Below are positions 33,361 through 40,890 of a stretch of DNA of 41,519 bases, in pieces (position 1 is the stretch's first letter; each line of letters opens with the position of its first letter). The translations under genes were made by a program, and so were the position numbers. The DNA comes from CAYGAM01 sp964347915 (GTDB taxonomy: Archaea > Thermoproteota > Nitrososphaeria > Nitrososphaerales > Nitrosopumilaceae): contig CAYGAM010000008.1 in NCBI GenBank assembly GCA_964347915.1, forward strand, positions 1-41,519, given 5' to 3'. A model generated the notes under the pieces. That model saw only the letters and a program-made list of their open reading frames with translations. It searched no databases and was not told where the DNA came from.

Positions 33361-34202
33361 GTTAATTTGGGCATTCCTGGGTTTTCGTCAGTGATGTCCA
33401 TTTGGTGATTCCATGTGTTGCTAACATAGATTGTGGTTGAGTGCGACATAGTGGTCCCATAATGTGTTGGTGTCCATGTGAAAAAGTCTTGGCCGTTGCT
33501 CCACGCACTAGGTATGTATATTCCGCCCGAGTGTACATAAAACTCCTCTATGTCATGTATTCTCCCATATGCATCAAGTCTGTATTGATCATACCAATCA
33601 TCCAGCCACGGGTTTGGGTGATCTTCGTCATGAAATGACAGTGTGTACTTTACATAACATTCTGTTATGGCTTCCCTTTCAACCTCAAACAGAGCATTCC
33701 CGCCTTCAAACCCGCTTTGGCCGTTTACGTCAACGACTGCCTGCTTGAAATAATTTACTGACGGCGGTGCTGTGCAGGCAGATGCATGCGCAATCTGAAT
33801 GGACCAATCAAATGACATGACACCCAAGTTGTCAGAGGCCATAATCCGCTTCTCAAAATCTGCGATTTTGTGCCGCTTTAATATGTCCTGAATCACCAAC
33901 TGCTTCAGCGTATCTTTTTCCAGATCAGTTCCCAGGTTGTAGTTGAGTCCCTCCGCTTCTGCAATTTTTTGAAATGCTGCATCCATTTCACTTGAATACT
34001 CCGTTTTGAGTTGTTGTATCTTTGTAATCTCATCCACCTTTGATGGTGACGCTTCTTGCAAATATTCTCTCAACTCTTCCGATATTTCGCTTGTTATTGT
34101 CCCAAGCTCGCGCGTTTCCTTTTGTTGTTCGTCTGCAGTAACATAGCTCACGCCACCAGTTACAAGAGCGGCGGAGATCACTATGCTAAGAAAAGCGGTC
34201 AT
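33348..34202 (-). CDS. secreted protein of unknown function
   Basis: 284 residues beginning with a signal peptide (MTAFLSIVISAALVTGGVSYVTA). A predicted helical segment with charged heptads (ISEELREYLQEASPSKVDEITK, KTEYSSEMDAAFQKIAEAEG) is followed by an aromatic/beta-rich C-terminal domain (HPNPWLDDWYDQYRLDAYG, YVSNTWNHQMDIT) with two Cys. ATG 34202 is preferred over TTG 34235, which lies in the TATA-like gattaatag. AT-richer than neighbours; an acquired surface or secreted factor is possible. Confidence 0.6.
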   Translation of the reverse strand: MTAFLSIVISAALVTGGVSYVTADEQQKETRELGTITSEISEELREYLQEASPSKVDEITKIQQLKTEYSSEMDAAFQKIAEAEGLNYNLGTDLEKDTLKQLVIQDILKRHKIADFEKRIMASDNLGVMSFDWSIQIAHASACTAPPSVNYFKQAVVDVNGQSGFEGGNALFEVEREAITECYVKYTLSFHDEDHPNPWLDDWYDQYRLDAYGRIHDIEEFYVHSGGIYIPSAWSNGQDFFTWTPTHYGTTMSHSTTIYVSNTWNHQMDITDENPGMPKLTWLF

Positions 34203-34274
34203 GTTTTTCAATATGCGGCCGCTGATCAAGTTCAACTATTAATCTTTTTCAAGCGCAAAGCCTGTTCCAGAATC

Positions 34275-34421
34275 ATGACCGAGCGCGTAAAAATCGGCAA
34301 GATCGTTGCGCTCAAAATCACAGTTATGAAACAAGATATTCCGCAGGTAGACGAAATGCGCGAAAGAGCAATCGCGGACAAGCGCCGGACGCAACAGATG
34401 CATGTTCCAAATCATACATGA
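34275..34421 (+). CDS. small basic protein, candidate
   Basis: Encodes 48 residues, MTERVKIGKIVALKITVMKQ then DIPQVDEMRERAIADKRRTQ. The composition looks genuine (basic and helical) and the frame is clean. An AT block (ctattaatc, about 34236-34245) is about 31 nt upstream and also faces the secreted-protein gene. No family recognised. Confidence 0.4.
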   Translation: MTERVKIGKIVALKITVMKQDIPQVDEMRERAIADKRRTQQMHVPNHT

Positions 34422-34509
34422 CGGCAAGGGGCGAATAGCCGTTCTGAGCATATTTCGCTTTGCCGATTCCGGCATTAACCGTTATAAACAAGAAATGCTG
34501 CGTTATGTC

Positions 34510-34971
34510 ATGGGATATATGGGAAACCAGCTGGCCACGGTATCAACAGGAGCCTTTGCGGCCGTTCTGACCGGCCTGTGGCCTTGGTTTATGGGATTTG
34601 CGCCAGTGCTGAATTTTATCTTCATAATGGCGGTTACCGTAACGTGGTTTCTGACATTTGCCTGCTGGTTTTCGCAGCGAAGCGCAGACTATATGACGAA
34701 ATGGAACGAGATGCACCACAGGCAGGAGGCAGTCAGCACCTCGGCAGGCTCCATGGTTCAGGTTCACAGTTCGGGCGCAGAAGATCCCGGCCTGATTGAG
34801 GACAAGACAAAGCTGAACGAAGAGCTCAACGAGCTGCGAAATACGGTAGAGATGAAGGATTCTGAGATCAAGCGCCTCAAAAAGGAGATTGCGAATTTGG
34901 AGACCAGGGTTCAAGTCGAGGAGCTAAAGACCGAGCTTGCAAACATCAAGGCCATGGCCGCCAAAAAGTAG
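34510..34971 (+). CDS. membrane protein with coiled-coil tail
   Basis: 153 residues. Two hydrophobic helices (about 10-30 and 34-55) are followed by a linker and a long C-terminal coiled coil (TKLNEELNELRNTVEMKDSE then IKRLKKEIANLETRVQVEEL). ATG 34510 lies exactly 26 nt from TATA ttataaac (centre 34484); a longer reading from 34402 crosses that box. It ends next to the convergent zinc protein gene. Scaffold-like, unknown function. Confidence 0.65.
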   Translation: MGYMGNQLATVSTGAFAAVLTGLWPWFMGFAPVLNFIFIMAVTVTWFLTFACWFSQRSADYMTKWNEMHHRQEAVSTSAGSMVQVHSSGAEDPGLIEDKTKLNEELNELRNTVEMKDSEIKRLKKEIANLETRVQVEELKTELANIKAMAAKK

Positions 34972-35130
34972 CTAGCGGCAGTGCGCGCATTTTGGCTTTT
35001 CGTGATTGTTCTTGCATCCCGGACAGCTTACGGCTCCGCCAAAGTGGCACCTGCATGGGCAGTATTCAGTGAGGGGCTTTGCTGCGGGTTCTGTTGCGCT
35101 GCGCTTCATGTCCGATGTGCCGCGCATGGT
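34972..35130 (-). CDS. small zinc-binding protein
   Basis: 52 residues with many Cys/His: YCPCRCHFGGAVSCPGCKNN and PKCAHCR at the C terminus, which suggests one or two zinc sites. ATG 35130 follows the stop of the flavoprotein gene by 4 nt, with an SD-like aggggaa before it. The longer frame to 35175 overlaps that gene. Confidence 0.55.
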   Translation of the reverse strand, partial: TMRGTSDMKRSATEPAAKPLTEYCPCRCHFGGAVSCPGCKNNHEKPKCAHCR

Positions 35131-35134
35131 TCCC

Positions 35135-35656
35135 CTAGAACAGCAGCTTTTCTGCCATTTGAAGGGTGCCGTCAACCATCTGATTCAGCCTTGTCCTGGC
35201 ATCGTCCGATACTGCGCCGCCCTGTATCATGTCAGTTGTAATGTATACTGCCTTGGGGTTGGTTGCGACTCCAAAGTACGACATAAGCTGGGTAAGGAAT
35301 GTCTGGACATTCATGAATCCGATATTGCCGGCGGCCACTATTGCCAGTCCTGCAACCTTGCCCGGCGTCTTTTTGTAGTCTATATACTCGAAAAGGTTTT
35401 TGAGCGCGGAGCTAAAGAACGAGTTGTATATCGGAGAGCCGACCAGCCACACATCCGCGTCCGTGATGGCGGCGGCCGCGTCCATGGTAGCCTGATTCTG
35501 GCTTCCGTCTCCGCGAAAATAATCAATGCCGCCTTCCGACAGGTTGATGAATTTTATGTCATGATTTTTGGACTGTGCATGCTCGCATACCGACTTCATT
35601 ACGATTGCCGTGTTTGCCTCCTTTCTGGGGCTGCCGGATATTACTGCTATCTTCAC
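35135..35656 (-). CDS. NADPH-dependent FMN reductase family protein
   Basis: 173 residues of the flavodoxin-like NADPH:FMN reductase family. VKIAVISGSPRKEANT binds the FMN phosphate and VWLVGSPIYNSFFSSALKN is the second FMN loop. It probably reduces flavins or quinones. GTG 35656 is 28 nt from a perfect TATA (tttaaatat); the ATG at 35680 lies inside the box. The zinc protein gene is coupled downstream. Confidence 0.85.
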   Translation of the reverse strand: MKIAVISGSPRKEANTAIVMKSVCEHAQSKNHDIKFINLSEGGIDYFRGDGSQNQATMDAAAAITDADVWLVGSPIYNSFFSSALKNLFEYIDYKKTPGKVAGLAIVAAGNIGFMNVQTFLTQLMSYFGVATNPKAVYITTDMIQGGAVSDDARTRLNQMVDGTLQMAEKLLF

Positions 35657-35718
35657 ACCAGGCCTGCGTTGGCGAACCATATTTAAAGAAAGGCGATCTG
35701 TCCGGATGCGGCAGAATG

Positions 35719-35793
35719 CGGGCTTGGAGGGCTTCGATCCCTCGACCTGTAACTTAGGAGGCTACCGCGCTATCCATGCTGCGCCACAAGCCC
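35719..35793 (-). tRNA. tRNA-Arg (CCT)
   Basis: A 75-nt cloverleaf: acceptor GGGCTTG/CAAGCCC, D stem GCGC/GCGC, anticodon stem GTAGC/GTTAC with loop CTCCTAA (anticodon CCT, reads AGG), T stem GAGGG/CCCTC, discriminator G. CCA is not encoded. The T loop is ATCGAAG, so position 54 is A rather than U. A TATA-like ttaaatgattaa lies upstream on the minus strand. Confidence 0.9.
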
Positions 35794-35829
35794 AACAGAG
35801 AGTCATGCCTTAATCATTTAATCTGTTGC

Positions 35830-36139
35830 GCTAAAAGCCGTGTCCGCGCGCCAGGCAACGGCGCGGGCGCCAAACGGGGCATGCGCATCGCCGGCGCGTC
35901 CGGCTTGATTTCTGCCGCGATGCAGAGTCAAGGTTCGGGTTTTTTGAGCCTGCTTTTTTATTACGGCTGCGCATCTGCCGGCACCCAAGGCAGAGCGGCC
36001 GGATGACGAGGCGCGGAAGCAGCAGATCGGTTTCTGGAAGTTTGGGCGTGAGTTTTGCTGCTTTGGAGGCGTCTCCCAGGCAGGTTCGTGCCTGAAATCT
36101 GGAACAGCGTCCAGAGCCTAAAGATGCTGCCGCGGAACC
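35830..36139. other. GC-rich intergenic region, no gene supported
   Basis: About 310 bp between the tRNA-Arg promoter and a tiny zinc-protein gene. It is mostly GC-rich with one T-run (gggttttttg, 35938-35947). No start with TATA spacing and no recognisable motif are seen. Confidence 0.35.
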
Positions 36140-36292
36140 CTATTCGCTTCCTGCTCCGCATGTGCACAGTCCGTACTCGTCTATCGGGTTTTCGCATACG
36201 GGGCACTTTTCGTCATAGTTTACCTCCCAGGGCTCCTTGCCGTACATTCTGTAGTGGTCGTCTATCTCTTCCGGAATTATGCGCTCAGGCAA
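36140..36292 (-). CDS. 50-residue zinc-ribbon protein
   Basis: A TTG-initiated 50-residue protein: LPERIIPEEIDDHYRMYGKE, then a zinc site CPVCENPIDEYGLCTCG. The TTG start is 29 nt from the shared TATA box (36318-36324). The acidic helix followed by a CxxC-x10-CxC ribbon suggests a small adaptor. It is divergent to the zinc protein at 36345. Confidence 0.6.
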   Translation of the reverse strand: MPERIIPEEIDDHYRMYGKEPWEVNYDEKCPVCENPIDEYGLCTCGAGSE

Positions 36293-36317
36293 TCACCAAA
36301 CAATGCAGCGCTACTCC

Positions 36318-36324
36318 TATAATA
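36318..36324. promoter_or_regulatory. shared TATA box between two tiny zinc-protein genes
   Basis: tataata is palindrome-like, readable as TATA on both strands. It lies 24 nt before ATG 36345 (plus) and 29 nt from TTG 36292 (minus). The arrangement implies coordinated, mutually exclusive or balanced expression of the two genes. Confidence 0.55.
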
Positions 36325-36344
36325 CTGTCCGGCGCATCAGGAAC

Positions 36345-36557
36345 ATGGCAGAATGCGGATGCCATTGCGTGCGATGCGGCAGCACAATGCTTGACTCGGC
36401 GCAGACTGGGAGGACGGAGCAGGACGGATACTATGACATGCACCATACATGCAGGTCGTGCGGAGCTCATTTTGATCACTTGGAAGGAGTGGTCTTTGAA
36501 GAGTGCAGCATCTGCGGATACCCTGGCGGCGGAATGCGCGGCGCCAAAGGAAATTAA
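36345..36557 (+). CDS. small multi-cysteine zinc-ribbon protein
   Basis: 70 residues, starting MAECGCHCVRCGSTML and containing CRSCGAHF and CSICGYPGGGMRG. These three CxxC pairs can bind one or two zinc ions. ATG 36345 is preferred over 36279 because the TATA box lies between them. The PfkB kinase gene begins directly after its TAA (36555-36557), so they form an operon. Confidence 0.65.
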   Translation: MAECGCHCVRCGSTMLDSAQTGRTEQDGYYDMHHTCRSCGAHFDHLEGVVFEECSICGYPGGGMRGAKGN

Positions 36558-37475
36558 TTGGCTGGCACGGCAGAACGATGCATGCTTGCAGTATTCGGCT
36601 CAATGGCGCTGGATACGATTCATACTCCGGCAAAGGTAATCAGAAACTCCCTGGGTGGAGCTGCGTCCTTTGCCGGCATAGCGGCGAGTTTTTTTACGGA
36701 TACCGGGCTGATAGGCGTTGTCGGAACGGATTTTCCCAAAAAGTACAGGGACATTCTTGCAGGGCGGATGGACCTGCGCGGACTGCATACTGTACGCGGC
36801 AGGACGTTTCGGTACGAGGGCAGGTACGACGAGACCATGACAGAGCGGGACACTCTGAGCACCAAGCTGAATGTCCTGGAAGGCTTTGAGCCTGCCGTTC
36901 CAGACGAGTATCGGGACGCACGGTTCGTCTATCTCTCAAACAATGATCCCGAGCAGAACGCTTCGATCATATCCGAATTTGACAGCGTGAAATTTTCAAT
37001 GTGCGATACGATCGACTTTTGGATCAATACAAAGCGGGATTCCGTGATCAAAATGATAGGCAGGGTAAATGCGGTGGTGATAAATTATGAAGAGGCCAGG
37101 CTTTTGACAAAAGAGCACAATGCAGTAAAATGCGCCAAAAAGATCATGTCATGGGGCGCCGAGTATGCGATAATAAAAAAGGCCGAGCACGGCTCGCTGA
37201 TGTTCTTTGAGGACATGGTGTTTCCTTCGGCGGGATTTTCCCTGGAGGATGTGCTTGACCCTACAGGCGCAGGCGACTCGTTTGCAGGGGCAATGATGGG
37301 GTATCTGGCAAGCAAAAACTCTGCGGCCCTTTCAAGAATCAAGCGCGGCGTGGCATACGGAAACGTCCTGGGCTCCTTTGCAGTGGAAGGATACGGGCTG
37401 GAAAGGCTGCTCAGGCTTGACCGAACCGAGATAGAAGAGCGCATAAAGGCGTACCGCAGCATGATACGATTTTAA
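36558..37475 (+). CDS. PfkB-family sugar/nucleoside kinase
   Basis: A 305-residue ribokinase-fold kinase. The N-terminal LGGAASFAGIAASFF is the substrate lid region and the C-terminal DPTGAGDSFAGAMMGYL carries the catalytic Asp and anion hole. Substrate is uncertain: ribose, a nucleoside or another sugar. TTG 36558, with an SD-like aaagga in the previous gene, is given; ATG 36582 (MLAVFGSMALDT) is an alternative. Confidence 0.85.
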   Translation: MAGTAERCMLAVFGSMALDTIHTPAKVIRNSLGGAASFAGIAASFFTDTGLIGVVGTDFPKKYRDILAGRMDLRGLHTVRGRTFRYEGRYDETMTERDTLSTKLNVLEGFEPAVPDEYRDARFVYLSNNDPEQNASIISEFDSVKFSMCDTIDFWINTKRDSVIKMIGRVNAVVINYEEARLLTKEHNAVKCAKKIMSWGAEYAIIKKAEHGSLMFFEDMVFPSAGFSLEDVLDPTGAGDSFAGAMMGYLASKNSAALSRIKRGVAYGNVLGSFAVEGYGLERLLRLDRTEIEERIKAYRSMIRF

Positions 37476-37496
37476 GTCGCGGCGCAGTACGCTTCA

Positions 37497-37838
37497 TTGA
37501 CTTTGGCGCAGGACAAGCTGGACTTGATATTTGAGCTGCAAAAGGCGTTTGCCGAAATGGCAAAATCAGACAGGTATCCGGACAGCGCCGAGGGGCGAAT
37601 CTCAGCCCTCTGTACGGCAATCATGCATGAGGCAGTAGAGCTGCAGCAGACGACAAACTGGAAGTGGTGGAAGAGCAGATCAGAGTTTGACCGCGATCAT
37701 GCGGCAGAGGAGCTCATAGACATACTGCACTTTGCAGTACAGGCCGCATTGGAACTGGGGCTGACGCCGGACGACATACTCAAAGAGTATCAGAGAAAGA
37801 ATGCAATAAACAAGGAGAGGCAAAAAAGCGGCTACTAG
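37497..37838 (+). CDS. all-alpha dUTPase-like NTP pyrophosphatase
   Basis: A 113-residue helical protein in the dimeric dUTPase/MazG superfamily. TAIMHEAVELQQTTNWKWWK supplies metal-binding Glu residues, and AAEELIDILHFAVQAALELG the second pair. It likely hydrolyses dUTP or related nucleotides to monophosphates. The start is TTG 37497 in the operon downstream of the PfkB gene. Confidence 0.8.
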   Translation: MTLAQDKLDLIFELQKAFAEMAKSDRYPDSAEGRISALCTAIMHEAVELQQTTNWKWWKSRSEFDRDHAAEELIDILHFAVQAALELGLTPDDILKEYQRKNAINKERQKSGY

Positions 37839-38076
37839 GCCCGGCCGGAGCAGCCCGCAGGAGCTGGCGCTCTCAGAAATGATCATCTCCCAGGAATCCG
37901 GCATCACATTTGTTTGGAACAGCAGGCGGCGCGCAGAGCCTGCTCCGGCAGAGGAACGAGAGCGCGCCGTTTTCAGTCGGATTTGAGCTGGACCCGGCTT
38001 TACAAATTAAGCATGACTCTGCTGGTCTATTTTGTGTCGATATTTGGTTTATATTCAAAGACAGGCTGCGCAGGAC

Positions 38077-38646
38077 ATGGAGAAGCGGCATCTGCAGGAA
38101 ACTGATACTGGATATCGCATATTCCTCTACATCTTTTACGTATGCGCCTTTATCATGGCGTCAATCACGGCGTACGGCGCATACAGCATGCTGGATGAAT
38201 GGGAGAGAACCGGAGGATATGTGATGGGCGAGGCGCTGGTTGAGACCGAAGTTCCGTTTCCAAACTTTGCAAAGCTTGTCACATGGCTGTTCTTCGCGTC
38301 CATAATAGGCTGGTACTGCGTTTCCAGAATAGGATGGAAGAAGACGACAAAGGGCAAGATCAGTTCGTGGAAGATGGCGCTGCTTCAGCTGATGCTTGTA
38401 GGCTTTGTAATCATAAACCTGTACGAGGTGCTCTGGAGCTTTTCCGTACTCAACGCAAAAATTGCAGCAGGCGTTGCAGGCGGCATCGTCCCGGATATCG
38501 ACAGGCTGACAGTGGCGTATCCCGACCCCGACAGGCCGTGGAACCTGATCTTTAGCACAAAGATATTCCTGATGGGCTTGATAATAAGCGCCCACGCGCT
38601 GTACCTTAGCACGCGGCCTAGAAAGGATGCGGAGGACGGCGCCTAG
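38077..38646 (+). CDS. four-helix membrane protein
   Basis: 189 residues with four hydrophobic segments (about 15-35, 67-87, 101-122 and 161-182) and a Lys/Arg/Asp tail. ATG 38077 is 27 nt from TATA tttatattc (centre 38050). The tyrS ATG follows the TAG stop directly, so the two are cotranscribed. The 238 nt upstream hold no supported gene. Unknown family. Confidence 0.65.
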   Translation: MEKRHLQETDTGYRIFLYIFYVCAFIMASITAYGAYSMLDEWERTGGYVMGEALVETEVPFPNFAKLVTWLFFASIIGWYCVSRIGWKKTTKGKISSWKMALLQLMLVGFVIINLYEVLWSFSVLNAKIAAGVAGGIVPDIDRLTVAYPDPDRPWNLIFSTKIFLMGLIISAHALYLSTRPRKDAEDGA

Positions 38647-39675
38647 ATGGATCTGATAGAGCGCGTAAATCTGGCAGAGCGCGCACCCACGGAAGAGATT
38701 GTAACAAGAGGGGAGCTTTTGGAGCTGTTCAGGACAAAGGAGCATCCCAGGCACTATATCGGCCTGGAAATATCGGGCTTTCTGCACCTGGGCAGCCTTC
38801 TTACTACGGGCGTTAAGATAAACGATCTCATCAAGGCGGGCGTTCGGTGCACCGTATTTCTGGCGGACTGGCATACCGTAATCAACGACAAGCTTGGCGG
38901 AGACTGGGAGTCCGTGTCCCGCGTCTCAAAGTATTATGCAGACGCGTTTCGCACGGTCTGCCCAGGCGTTGACATTGTAATGGGATCCGACCTGTACAGC
39001 GAGCGGCGCGAGTACTGGGCAGAGATTGTCCGCTTCTCAAAGCACATAACTCTGGCTAGGACGGTGCGCGCGCTGACCATACTTGGAAGGACGGAAAGCG
39101 AGTCCAATGATCTGGCAAAGCTGCTGTATCCTCCGATGCAGGCAGTGGACATGCATTTTCTTGAAGTCGATATCGCGCACTCGGGAATGGATCAGAGAAA
39201 GATACACATGCTGGCGCGCGAGGTTTTTCCCAAAATGGGATGGGATGTTCCCGTAGCCGTTCACCACAGGCTGCTTCCAGGCCTGCGGCGCGAAGGCGGG
39301 GGCGCAGAAAAGATGTCAAAGAGCGATCCCGACTCGGGCATACTGGTGCACGATTCTGACGATGCAATACGCTCCAAAATAAGCAAGGCATGGTGCGAGG
39401 CCGGCATGACTGACGGCAACCCGCTTTTGGCCATATGCCAGAATATCATATTCCACGAGTTTGACGAGATGATCATTGAGAGGCCGGCCAAGTTTGGCGG
39501 CAATGCCTCTTTCGGTTCGTTTGACTCTCTGGCGTCCGAGTTTGGTTCGGGAGCGATTCATCCGGCAGACCTCAAGCAGGCTGTGTCCTCATACTTGGTG
39601 AAGATTCTGTCGCCATTGCGGGACAGGCTGACGCCCAGCGACGAGCTGCGCAGCATAATAACCAGGACAGCCTAG
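38647..39675 (+). CDS. tyrS: tyrosyl-tRNA synthetase
   Basis: A 342-residue class I synthetase of archaeal type, charging tRNA-Tyr. GFLHLGS is the HIGH-equivalent, and the ATP-binding KMSKS is followed by DPDSGILVHD. There is no S4 C-terminal domain, as expected for archaeal/eukaryotic TyrRS. Its 3' end overlaps cobJ by 4 nt in convergent orientation. Confidence 0.95.
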   Translation: MDLIERVNLAERAPTEEIVTRGELLELFRTKEHPRHYIGLEISGFLHLGSLLTTGVKINDLIKAGVRCTVFLADWHTVINDKLGGDWESVSRVSKYYADAFRTVCPGVDIVMGSDLYSERREYWAEIVRFSKHITLARTVRALTILGRTESESNDLAKLLYPPMQAVDMHFLEVDIAHSGMDQRKIHMLAREVFPKMGWDVPVAVHHRLLPGLRREGGGAEKMSKSDPDSGILVHDSDDAIRSKISKAWCEAGMTDGNPLLAICQNIIFHEFDEMIIERPAKFGGNASFGSFDSLASEFGSGAIHPADLKQAVSSYLVKILSPLRDRLTPSDELRSIITRTA

Positions 39676-40442
39676 GAGCCCAGGCTGTACTTTGACTTGT
39701 AGCCGCGCGGATTTATCATGAGATCCTGATACATGTACGTGGACGAATTTCCTATGATTACGGTGCTTATCATTCCGAGCTTGGCAGAGTGCTCTTCCAT
39801 GCGCTCCAAATCAGTCAGCACGACTGACTGCGACTCCCTGTATGCTCCTTTTACTATTGCAACGGGGGTCGACGGCTTTCTGTACTTTAGCATGATTCTG
39901 CGCGCGTCCTGCAGCTGGTGTATTCGCCTCTTGCTTGCCGGGTTGTATATTACAATGACAAAGTCTCCCTGAGCAGCCGCTTCAACGCGCTTTGTTATTA
40001 TCTCCCACGGCACAAGAAGATCGCTCATGCTAAGAACTGCAAAGTCGGTCATCAGCGGCGAGCCCACTATGGACGCGCAGGAATTTAGCGCGGACACGCC
40101 AGGTATCACTTCAACATGCAGCCCGTCCTTGGCGTTCCAGTTCTGCTCTGCCAGCGTCTCGTATATCAGTCCAGCCATTCCGTATATGCCCGGATCGCCG
40201 CTTGATACAAGCGATACAGTCTTGCCTGACATGGCAAGGTCAATGCACTGCTTTGCGCGTTCCACCTCCTGGGTCATTGCATACCGGTACACGTCCTTGC
40301 CGGATATCAGATCCTGCACCAGATTGACGTATGTCTCATATCCTACTATGGTATCGCTCTCGGCTATTGCTTCCTTTGCGCGAAATGTCATGTTGGCGCC
40401 GTCGCCCGGCCCCACGCCGACTATGTAGAGTATGCCGTCCAA
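39672..40442 (-). CDS. cobJ: precorrin-3B C17-methyltransferase
   Basis: 256 residues of the tetrapyrrole methylase family. It uses SAM to methylate C17 during ring contraction in cobalamin synthesis. Motifs are GILYIVGVGPGDGANMT (GxGPGD), SLVSSGDPGIYGMAGLIYET and DFVIVIYNPASKRR. TTG 40442 is 27 nt from TATA ataaatta; the ATG further upstream (40463) lies at the box. Confidence 0.93.
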   Translation of the reverse strand: MDGILYIVGVGPGDGANMTFRAKEAIAESDTIVGYETYVNLVQDLISGKDVYRYAMTQEVERAKQCIDLAMSGKTVSLVSSGDPGIYGMAGLIYETLAEQNWNAKDGLHVEVIPGVSALNSCASIVGSPLMTDFAVLSMSDLLVPWEIITKRVEAAAQGDFVIVIYNPASKRRIHQLQDARRIMLKYRKPSTPVAIVKGAYRESQSVVLTDLERMEEHSAKLGMISTVIIGNSSTYMYQDLMINPRGYKSKYSLGS

Positions 40443-40890
40443 TGCATTACACGGCACAGGCATGTAATTTATCCCTTGAGCCTTGGCATGGCGCAAGAAT
40501 CCGGCGCTCCTGCATGGCGCAAGCCGGATTATTGCACGCATGAGAATCGTGCGGGACTCGGGGCGCCTGCCGGCATGGCTCAATGGCGCCAGTCTTTTGC
40601 GGCGCAGATGACGCTGCAGAGCGCAATGCGCACAGCAGTCCAAAATTTGACAGGCCGGCGGTCATGCACTTTTTGGTGCGCATGCAGGGCCGTACAATGC
40701 GCTGATCTTTTTAGCATTGGATGCTGGTACGGCTCAGCCGGCGGATAATTGCCAGGTTGGATGCGGCAGGGGCGGAGCCGCATGGCAGTGCGGGCATTCG
40801 CGCAGGCGGATTCGCTTTAGGCATATTTTGAACTGCTGACCTGGCATCCAGCGTTAGGTGCAATTTGCTTGGCTGAGAGTGCAATGTCAG
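40443..40890. other. intergenic region, no gene supported
   Basis: About 450 bp beyond the cobJ promoter (ataaatta, 40466-40473). It is GC-rich with several short frames on both strands but no promoter-spaced start or motif. Confidence 0.35.

Noticed and set aside
35006..35686. 226-residue plus-strand frame
   Set aside because: It is antisense to the FMN reductase family gene, whose flavin motifs and TATA box are clear.
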